A stretch of DNA of 6,600 nt. It comes from CAZTWC01 sp964617105 [NCBI: uncultured Myxococcia bacterium]. Its GTDB lineage: Bacteria; CAZTWC01. A model generated the notes under the pieces. That model saw only the letters and a program-made list of their open reading frames with translations, was not told the origin of the DNA and did no database searches. The DNA is taken from contig CAZTWC010000218.1 in assembly GCA_964617105.1 (NCBI GenBank), positions 1-6,600 of the forward strand. Direction: 5' to 3'. Below, one piece after another: positions 1-5,175 of this stretch. Position 1 is the first letter of the stretch; each line of letters begins with the position of its first letter. The position numbers and the translations under genes are program-made.

Positions 1-531
1 TTTTCATTAATATTCTTTTTTTCCAGTTTATCAAAAGTCGACAAAGGTTTCAGGATCGGTTCAATGATATTTCATTGGACTTTACTATTAATCATCATTG
101 GACATGTGCGGGTGATTACTGGCTTCCCGTTGGTTCAACTTGGTATTGATGAAGCCTTTGGCCCATTCTCAAGCGCCATCGGTGGTCTGGCCGGTATGGT
201 TATTTTAGGGGCTACTTTTTACCTTATCCACAGACGTATCACTGTAGGGCGGGTCCGGGAGGTCTCTTCCACTGGTGATTATTTCGCCCTGGTCCTGATT
301 TTAATGGTTATTTTAACCGGTGATGCCATGCGTTTTTTCGAGCATATTGACCTGAATGTTACCAGGGAATATTTCTGGGGATTATTTACCTTTAATCCAG
401 TACCTATTCAAAATGGCGCCTTTATGCTGCACTTCTTATGCGGCCAGATTTTATTGATCTATATCCCTTTTAGTAAAATTCTTCATTTAGGCGGAATCTT
501 TTTCAGCAAACCGCTTTTAAAGCGTCATTAA
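1..531 (+). CDS. Cytochrome b subunit of a DsrM/TmcC/HmcE-type membrane complex (5'-partial)
   Basis: The frame is open from base 1, so the true start lies upstream of the window; the first Met in view, at 64, has membrane-like coding sequence before it and is not the start. Four hydrophobic segments are visible, which fits the C-terminal part of a five-helix NarI-like (nitrate reductase gamma) cytochrome b. Candidate haem b ligands are His residues in the first visible helix (motif FHW then IGH) and in the last (LHF, then the ending PFSKILHLGGIFF, very typical of DsrM/TmcC/HmcE proteins). In these complexes the subunit binds two haems b and passes electrons between menaquinone and the partner iron-sulfur subunit. 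That partner is encoded next, 126 bp downstream. The b-then-FeS order matches dsrMK and hmcEF rather than tmcBC, but I cannot tell the subfamilies apart from this fragment. The family call is strong; the exact complex is uncertain. Confidence 0.85.
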   Translation, partial: FSLIFFFSSLSKVDKGFRIGSMIFHWTLLLIIIGHVRVITGFPLVQLGIDEAFGPFSSAIGGLAGMVILGATFYLIHRRITVGRVREVSSTGDYFALVLILMVILTGDAMRFFEHIDLNVTREYFWGLFTFNPVPIQNGAFMLHFLCGQILLIYIPFSKILHLGGIFFSKPLLKRH

Positions 532-540
532 GAAAGAAAA

Positions 541-573
541 GAATTACGGGATTTCAATCCCGGGTTGACAAGG
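541..573 (+). repeat. Copy A of a shared intergenic element, containing an inverted repeat
   Basis: This stretch lies in the gap between the cytochrome b and iron-sulfur genes. It reads GAATT, an inverted repeat with arms CGGGATT (547-553) and AATCCCG (556-562), then GGTTGACAAGG. As RNA it can form a 6-bp stem with a TTCA loop. There is no T-run after it, so it is not a factor-independent terminator. A closely similar stretch occurs at 5133-5169 before the NtrC-like gene. TTGACA at 565-570 matches a -35 box, but no convincing -10 box lies 16-18 bp beyond it. It may be an operator, a promoter part or a dispersed intergenic repeat. Confidence 0.45.
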
Positions 574-657
574 CAGAAAATATAGATGGTAAATTGATAC
601 TGTCTAGAAAAAAAATCAAAAATAAAAGCGTTCATTGCAGATAAGGAGCATAGAAAA

Positions 658-1959
658 ATGTATGAAGAGAAAATCAATAAAGCAGTAAAGGCAATCGACC
701 AGGGACCAACCTCATTGAAGGCCTATATGGATATTTGCGCTAAATGCGGCACCTGTGCTGAAGTTTGCCCGATCTATTACGGCGCCAGTCTAAATAATGG
801 AAACGACACCAAAGCTTATAATCCAGCCGAACGTTCTGAAATGGTTAGACGTTTATATCGTTACTATTGCACTAGCACCGGTAAATTATTAAAAGGATAC
901 GTTGAGGCCAATGAATGGAAAGATGAGGATGTGGAGAAGTGGGTAAAGATGTTTTATGAATGTACCGCCTGCCGTAGGTGTGCTACGTATTGCCCGATGG
1001 GAATAGACAATTCGGTAATCACACGCAAAGCCAGACAGATGATGGACCAGATTGGTAAAACCCCGGAAAGGATGGTTAAAGTTATCGAAGTGTCGTTGGA
1101 AACCGGCAATACCGATGGCTGTACTGTCGCGGGTTTCATCGATTCTATAAAGTTTTTAGAGGAAGAGATGAAAGATGAGACCGGTATCGATATCCCCATT
1201 CCCTGCGATAAAGAGAAGGCCGATGTTTTTTTCGTGCCTCCTTCGGGCGATGTATTGGTTAATCCGGAAGCAGTGATGGGAACCGCTAAAGTTTTTTATC
1301 TGATGGGTGTTGACTGGAGTATGAGTTCAAAGGGGTTTGATGGCGCCAATTACGGGCTATTTACTGGCGATGATGCTTCAATGAAAAAAGACAACAAACT
1401 ATATGTTGATATTGCTAAAGAGATGGGAGTGAAAACCCTAATGATGGGCGAATGCGGGCACGCCCACCGAATTATGAAATTTATGATGGAAAAAGGAAAA
1501 TGGTGGGGGGAATTGCCTTTTGAAGTTAACAACATCATGCAATATACTGCGGGATTGGTTAAACAGGGAAAATTGAAATTCGACAAGAGCAAAATAGACT
1601 ATCCGGTGACCTATCATGACCCCTGTAATTTTGGCCGTAGTTGTGGAATAGTGGATGAGCCGAGAACGATCATCAACGCCTGCGTGAATGATTTCAGAGA
1701 GATGGAACCTCATGGTTCAGAAAATTGGTGTTGCGGTGGCGGCGGCGGACTTTCCGCCATGGATACAATCAGAGATTTTAGGATGAAGATTTCCGGCCGG
1801 AAAAAGGTGGAGCAGATAAAAGCCACCAAAGCCAAATTTGTATCAACTGCCTGTTCAAATTGTAAAAGGCAACTAACCCAACTTATGGAGTATAATGGTC
1901 TTGATCTCGAGGTAGGCGGTGTCCACGATTTGATCAGCAGATCCATCATTATTGATTAG
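658..1959 (+). CDS. Iron-sulfur subunit of a DsrK/TmcB/HmcF-type complex (HdrD-like, CCG domain)
   Basis: This is a 433-residue cytoplasmic iron-sulfur protein. Two ferredoxin-type 4Fe-4S motifs are plain: C27xxC30xxC33xxxC37P and C102xxC105xxC108xxxC112P. The C-terminal half is related to heterodisulfide reductase HdrD. It has one full CCG domain (C323 in DPCNFGR, C358-C359-G360 followed by a glycine run, and C399xxC402), which in this family holds a special 4Fe-4S centre for thiol/disulfide or persulfide chemistry. The first CCG repeat is degenerate, keeping only the MGECGHAH segment around C266. The start is supported by AAGGAG at 643-648, nine bases before ATG. Length fits TmcB or HmcF better than the longer DsrK. 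It pairs with the upstream cytochrome b for electron flow between quinone or periplasmic cytochrome c and cytoplasmic acceptors. Family certain; exact complex and electron direction are not. Confidence 0.9.
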   Translation: MYEEKINKAVKAIDQGPTSLKAYMDICAKCGTCAEVCPIYYGASLNNGNDTKAYNPAERSEMVRRLYRYYCTSTGKLLKGYVEANEWKDEDVEKWVKMFYECTACRRCATYCPMGIDNSVITRKARQMMDQIGKTPERMVKVIEVSLETGNTDGCTVAGFIDSIKFLEEEMKDETGIDIPIPCDKEKADVFFVPPSGDVLVNPEAVMGTAKVFYLMGVDWSMSSKGFDGANYGLFTGDDASMKKDNKLYVDIAKEMGVKTLMMGECGHAHRIMKFMMEKGKWWGELPFEVNNIMQYTAGLVKQGKLKFDKSKIDYPVTYHDPCNFGRSCGIVDEPRTIINACVNDFREMEPHGSENWCCGGGGGLSAMDTIRDFRMKISGRKKVEQIKATKAKFVSTACSNCKRQLTQLMEYNGLDLEVGGVHDLISRSIIID

Positions 1960-1977
1960 TAAGGTTGTTTGATATCC

Positions 1978-2544
1978 ATGAAAGCAAAGATACTAACCAC
2001 TGGAGAAGTGGGCAGGCTGCTCTCGGTCAAATCGGATACCGTGCTCAAATGGATAAAGAGCGGACGTCTGCAGGCGACTAAGACTCTGGGAGGACATTAC
2101 CGGATAAAACTTGACAGTGTGAAGCAACTACTTGAAACCGGCAGTGGTAAAAATCATCAACAGTCACAATCATCAGATGGTCAGGTGATTTATTGCTGGC
2201 AGTATTTGTCTAACATAGGACAAGTCAATAAACAATGTCAAGAGTGTCCGGTGCACAAATTAAAGGTTGAAAAATGTTTTAATCTGGCCAAGCTTGGGAT
2301 TGAGTTCAAATCTGGCTGTACCTGTAAAAGAGAGTGCTACAAATGCCCCTATTACCAATTTGTTAACAGTAACAAGACTGAGGTGTTGCTGATTAGTGAA
2401 GACAATCAAATAGAAGAGAAAATTCTCAGACATATTAAAACCGATAAGGTGGAGATCAAACTGGCAAAAACAGCGGAGGAAGGCCGGCGCCTGAGCAACA
2501 TTTTCCGCCCGGCATTCGTGCTGGTAGAGAAGATAAACAGGTAA
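1978..2544 (+). CDS. HTH (excisionase/MerR-like) regulator with cysteine-rich centre and half receiver domain
   Basis: From ATG 1978 the protein has 188 residues. Residues 5-52 are an excisionase/MerR-type helix-turn-helix (LTTGEVGRLL, VLKWIKSGRL, then LGGHYRI). Residues 73-123 contain eight cysteines (73, 87, 90, 100, 114, 116, 120, 123) in a CW...CxxC...C...CxC...CxxCPYY arrangement that resembles cysteine motifs next to signalling domains and could bind a metal or Fe-S cluster. Residues 134-188 start like a response-regulator receiver (TEVLLISED) but stop right after the third strand (FVLVE), with Glu where the phosphoacceptor Asp would be. The gene starts 18 bp after the iron-sulfur gene, so the two are probably cotranscribed. 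An in-frame TTG at 1969 is an alternative start: AAGG at 1961-1964 is 4 bp from TTG and 13 bp from ATG, so the start is not settled. Hmc operons likewise carry regulator genes after hmcF. The ligand sensed is unknown. Confidence 0.8.
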   Translation: MKAKILTTGEVGRLLSVKSDTVLKWIKSGRLQATKTLGGHYRIKLDSVKQLLETGSGKNHQQSQSSDGQVIYCWQYLSNIGQVNKQCQECPVHKLKVEKCFNLAKLGIEFKSGCTCKRECYKCPYYQFVNSNKTEVLLISEDNQIEEKILRHIKTDKVEIKLAKTAEEGRRLSNIFRPAFVLVEKINR

Positions 2545-2576
2545 GACTATTAACATGTAACATGCGGAGGAAAACT

Positions 2577-2621
2577 ATGAAAATCAATTTGGTCCTGGAG
2601 ACCATATTGGTTAAAAAGTGA
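2577..2621 (+). CDS. 14-codon mini-ORF with a strong ribosome binding site
   Basis: ATG at 2577 is preceded by GGAGG (2566-2570) at the ideal 6-base spacing, among the strongest Shine-Dalgarno sequences in the window, yet the frame ends at TGA 2619 after MKINLVLETILVKK. It sits 32 bp after the HTH regulator and 129 bp before the permease. It could be a leader peptide, a real micro-protein or the stub of a gene that has otherwise decayed. Nothing in the peptide matches a known attenuation leader, and the frame after the TGA meets another stop at once. Confidence 0.3.
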   Translation: MKINLVLETILVKK

Positions 2622-2642
2622 CCGTGATGTTCTGTTGATGTG

Positions 2643-2674
2643 TATGGTTTTTATGTATTTTTTATGGTTTTTAT
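2643..2674 (+). promoter_or_regulatory. Phased T-tracts and direct repeats upstream of the permease promoter
   Basis: The 12-mer TATGGTTTTTAT occurs twice, at 2643-2654 and 2663-2674, exactly 20 bp apart. Together with the stretch between them this gives T-runs starting at 2648, 2658 and 2668, in phase with the DNA helix. Such phasing produces intrinsic curvature, and its position right against the -35 box suggests an UP-like element or a paired activator site. Confidence 0.45.
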
Positions 2675-2702
2675 TGAATATGTTTCTTTTGTGTGTTATA
2701 AA
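2674..2702 (+). promoter_or_regulatory. Sigma-70-type promoter for the selenoprotein permease gene
   Basis: The -35 box TTGAAT (2674-2679) is followed by a 17-bp spacer and the -10 box TATAAA (2697-2702). TG one base before the -10 box adds an extended -10 element. Transcription would start near 2708-2710, leaving a leader of about 40 nt with GGAG at 2736-2739. An imperfect palindrome TGG-N8-CCA at 2704-2717 overlaps the expected start site and could be an operator, though this is weak. Confidence 0.55.
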
Positions 2703-2750
2703 TTGGCAAATTGTCCATGATGAAATATTTGATTCGGAGATAAAAACGTT

Positions 2751-3860
2751 ATGTTTATAGGTGTGGGTGGTTTTTTAACCGGCTTGGCTTTTGGTTTTAT
2801 TTTACACCGGAGTGGATTGACTCGCTATTCGCGAATTATTGGCACTTTGCTGCTTCGAGATTTAAAAGCGCTGAAATTCATGTTTACCACCCTCTCGATT
2901 GCTGCTATTGGCTACGGCCTTGCTCACCTTACCGGTTCTAACTTTGTTCAGCCGATAGTCAATCCCTACCTGGGACTCGCCCATCTTATTGGTGGAGGGT
3001 TATTTGGTGTTGGTATCGGTTTGTCTGGCTTGTGACCAGGCTGTTCTGTGGCCCGGGTGGCCACAGGGAAATGGCTGGTAATTTTTAATCTGCTTGGTCT
3101 TTTTATTGGGGTGGTGCTGTTTAACTTTCTGGTCCCGCACTTAGTCAAAATGGGTCTTTATTCCAGTCCGGAAAATCTTACCTTACATCAAATTTTTAAC
3201 ATTAACTACGGAGTGTTGGCCCTTATCTTTGGCCTGGTTTTCCTGGGCGGGATGTTTTTGGTTGATCGTCTCGATCCCGGTAAAAAATATGATCGCCATA
3301 AAGACATGGAAAAAAGCATCTGGAAAAAAGAGTGGGGTTGGCTGACCACCGGTATTGTGGCGGGCCTGATTATTCTGGCGGCCTCAGCTCAGAAACAGTA
3401 TCTGGCTATAATGGGCGGTGTTTTGTCTATGTCCGAATACTTTTTTAATATCTTTGGTTTATCTTTGTCGAATGCTGCTCATATATATGGCGTTTCTATA
3501 TGGGACGCCTTGATGTTTTGCGGTATGTTTTTCGGTGCCGGTATTAGTGCTTTTATCTCCAATACTTACCAGCCGCTCTTGATTGCTCCCCTATGGCAAC
3601 AGGCTTTCCAAAAAGGGGTGATTTTTCATTCGTTGATGAATTTTATGAGTGGTATTTTTCTCAGCCTGGGGGCCCTAATCGGTGGTGGATGCATGTCAGG
3701 GGCTTTTGTGGCTGGTTTTCCAACTTTGTCAGTGGGAAGTTTTGCCATGGGTATGACCTTTTTTGCCGTTGCCATGATAACTGCTACAGTATTGTTTTGG
3801 GGCAAAGGGAAATTGTTTGTCAAAATGAAAGAGAGCGTCTTGAATTTGGCCGAAGATTGA
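2751..3860 (+). CDS. YeeE/YedE-family sulfur-compound permease, putative selenoprotein (Sec95 at in-frame UGA)
   Basis: Read through the TGA at 3033-3035, this is one 369-residue polytopic membrane protein of the YeeE/YedE (thiosulfate/sulfur transport) family. The N-terminal half shows typical family sequence (FGFILHRSGLTRYSRIIG, LLLRDLKALK, then GGGLFGVGIGLSGL). The motif that follows in relatives is Cys-Pro-Gly-Thr; here it is UGA-Pro96-Gly97-Cys98, then a Gly-Lys-Trp stretch that continues the family pattern without a break. The second repeat keeps its pore cysteine, C314, in LIGGGCMSGAF. Related proteins pass thiosulfate or similar sulfur species along conserved cysteines. The start at 2751 has GGAG at 2736-2739 and an in-frame stop at 2730, so it cannot begin earlier. 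A SECIS-like hairpin directly follows the UGA. The alternative is a nonsense mutation or sequence error, but all downstream codons stay open and family-like for 275 residues. Family call strong; Sec insertion is inferred. Confidence 0.8.
3033..3035 (+). other. In-frame TGA, predicted selenocysteine codon 95
   Basis: The TGA lies in the same frame as coding sequence on both sides and replaces the conserved Cys of the first pore motif of the permease. The surrounding residues read GLSGL, Sec, PGCSVAR. No other gene in the window has an in-frame TGA with conserved coding sequence beyond it. Confidence 0.75.
3036..3078 (+). promoter_or_regulatory. Bacterial SECIS-like stem-loop
   Basis: Immediately after the UGA, CCAG (3036-3039) pairs with CTGG (3075-3078), with C3041-G3073 just inside across a G-G mismatch. 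After an internal loop, CTGTGGCC (3046-3053) pairs perfectly with GGCCACAG (3059-3066), closing a 5-nt loop CGGGU (3054-3058). Two U-G wobbles (3044, 3045 with 3068, 3067) can lengthen the upper stem. The loop starts 19 nt after the UGA and has G at its second position and a GGGU string, which agrees with known bacterial SECIS geometry (E. coli fdhF has its GGU loop at nearly the same distance). SelB would bind here. Confidence 0.7.
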
Positions 3861-3923
3861 TTAGAAATTATTGCCGTAAGTCAACCCGACATGTATTTCA
3901 TAAATAACCGAAAAATTCCCTGT

Positions 3924-4994
3924 CTACCTATCCTGGCAATAGGGGAAATTGAGTTCTAGTAGATGGTTTTTTCCCTGGCGGATAATATTGAGTTTAACCG
4001 GAGATTCGCTTTTAATTGTGTTGATTTTGCGTATAAGCTGATAATCACTTTCTACCTGTTCACCGTTGACTTTTTGGATGATATCACCCTTTTTTAAGTG
4101 TTTTTTCAAAGAGTTTTCCGGTAATATCTCTTGCACCATCACTCCGCTTTTGGCGGTATCAAAGATCCACAAATATTTATCCGCCATATTTCCGTAAAAA
4201 TATTGGTAGCGCAGCAGTTTGGAGGTCATTATTTCCACTTTGCTTTTGCCTTTCAAAGATTTTCTTAGGGGAGCCATTTCTTTAATGGTGTAGTCAAATA
4301 TCCTGGTATGCAGATTAACCGGTTTGAAACCTAAACACAATTTGCGTTTTTTTAGTACCATCAGGTCTTCAGCCTTTTCGGTCAATCTTTTAACCATCAG
4401 TTTGTTGATTTTGGTTATTTGCGGAAAAGGATCATGATCAGGATGGCTGGCCATTGGATCAAATTTTATTTCCGCTCTCTCCTCGATTAGTATTTCCGAG
4501 GTTTTCGGGTAGATCAGTTGGACGGTTAAAACATAGGTGATCTCTTTGCTAATTTTGTTGGCAGTGTAAATGTTTCCTGAAATGGTGTTCGAAACATTGC
4601 TAGTGGCCACTCTTCTGTCCAAAAGGCCTTTTATCAATAAAACCTCTTCTGGATTCAGTCCCCATTCACTGAGCACAATGAACAGGTTACTGGTGGCAAA
4701 AATATTGGTGTCATCATAGGTGAGGTAACGAAAACTCTTATACTCCTCAGGTCCCATAACCAGGTAGTTACCATTCTCTTCAATAGCCGCTATCTGGTCC
4801 ATACTTTTTTCATAACTCTGATATGGCTTGAATTGACCGATAAAAAGAAAGGGATAGACAATTATTGCCCGGATATTTTTAGGCCCTCCCTGGTAAAAAA
4901 TCTGCTCTTTAAAAGGGGTTCCGGAACAACTTATTTGGCTTATTGCTAAACTCACCAAAAACAAAAGGGAAATTAGAAGAGAAATTTTTTTCAT
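3924..4994 (-). CDS. Exported PDZ-domain protein, probable lipoprotein, of unknown function
   Basis: From the ATG at 4994 the product has 356 residues. This start is chosen over the longer frame (to 5054) because GGGAG lies 7 bases before it on the minus strand and the protein then begins with a clean signal peptide: MKK, a hydrophobic stretch, and Cys23 in SQISC-SG. Gln at the -3 position makes the lipobox imperfect, so lipid anchoring is likely but not sure. I do not recognise residues 25-280; they are soluble, of mixed composition, without cofactor motifs. Residues 283-350 form a PDZ domain of the DegP/RseP type (SGVMVQEILPENSLK, then GDIIQKVNG), which normally binds protein C-termini. No protease domain or catalytic Ser-His-Asp pattern accompanies it, so a scaffold or assembly role in the envelope is the best inference. 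It converges with the permease gene and is divergent from the NtrC-like gene. Confidence 0.8.
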   Translation of the reverse strand: MKKISLLISLLFLVSLAISQISCSGTPFKEQIFYQGGPKNIRAIIVYPFLFIGQFKPYQSYEKSMDQIAAIEENGNYLVMGPEEYKSFRYLTYDDTNIFATSNLFIVLSEWGLNPEEVLLIKGLLDRRVATSNVSNTISGNIYTANKISKEITYVLTVQLIYPKTSEILIEERAEIKFDPMASHPDHDPFPQITKINKLMVKRLTEKAEDLMVLKKRKLCLGFKPVNLHTRIFDYTIKEMAPLRKSLKGKSKVEIMTSKLLRYQYFYGNMADKYLWIFDTAKSGVMVQEILPENSLKKHLKKGDIIQKVNGEQVESDYQLIRKINTIKSESPVKLNIIRQGKNHLLELNFPYCQDR

Positions 4995-5040
4995 AACTAT
5001 GCTCCCAAAAAACTGAAATAATTTTTTCTTTAAAAATAAT

Positions 5041-5071
5041 ATATTATCAGGCAATTGGCAATAAGCAATTT
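5041..5071 (-). promoter_or_regulatory. Putative promoter of the PDZ protein gene with GCAAT repeats
   Basis: On the minus strand, TTGCTT (5068-5063) and TAATAT (5046-5041) stand 16 bp apart as -35 and -10 boxes, about 45 bp before the start codon. Three tandem 7-bp units beginning GCAAT (5051, 5058, 5065 on the plus strand) fill the spacer and the -35 region, where a repressor could bind. This rests on sequence match alone. Confidence 0.35.
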
Positions 5072-5132
5072 TTTTGCCTTGACCATTTTGTTATCAATCA
5101 ACTAAGTTAAAAATATAGAGTTAAGAACGAAA

Positions 5133-5169
5133 GAATTCCCGGTATTTTAAGGCCCGGTTGACAAAAAGG
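5133..5169 (+). repeat. Copy B of the shared intergenic element
   Basis: This copy reads GAATT, CCCGG, ATTTTAA, CCCGG, TTGACAA in the same order and nearly the same spacing as copy A at 541-573 (GAATT, CGGG, ATTTCAA, CCCGGG, TTGACAA). It ends at the ribosome binding region of the NtrC-like gene (AAGG at 5166-5169). A shorter match, CGGGTTGAC, occurs on the minus strand at 3888-3880. It could be an operator for a shared regulator, possibly the adjacent NtrC-like protein acting on its own gene. Confidence 0.4.
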
Positions 5170-5175
5170 TTAATG

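Noticed and set aside
1350-1949. Minus-strand ORFs within the iron-sulfur gene
   Set aside because: They lie opposite a strongly conserved gene and have no ribosome binding site or family resemblance.
2704-2720. Possible sigma-54 promoter (TTGGCA...) before the permease
   Set aside because: GG at 2705-2706 has no GC at the required -12 spacing; the sigma-70-type match is much better.
3048-3860. Separate downstream gene starting at GTG 3048
   Set aside because: It is in the same frame as the upstream ORF, would begin inside a conserved motif, and has only a weak AGG before it. The readthrough protein explains both halves better.
2751-3860. Permease as a simple nonsense pseudogene
   Set aside because: Only one stop is present, it replaces a conserved Cys, a SECIS-like hairpin follows it, and the rest of the frame shows no decay. 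It cannot be excluded without reads and homologues.
3593-3907. 104-codon plus-strand ORF overlapping the 3' end of the permease
   Set aside because: It is out of frame with clear permease coding sequence and its translation has no recognisable protein character; it is a shadow.
3861-3950. Terminator between the convergent genes
   Set aside because: Only a 5-bp CCTAT/ATAGG hairpin (3927-3943) with no adjacent T-run is visible; too weak to call.
4995-5054. Upstream N-terminal extension of the PDZ protein
   Set aside because: The extra 20 residues would precede a normal signal peptide, and GGGAG is placed for the ATG at 4994.
5158-5175. TTG start for the NtrC-like gene
   Set aside because: The TTG is part of the TTGACAA block of the shared element, and ATG 5176 has AAGG six bases upstream. 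The choice is likely but not proven.
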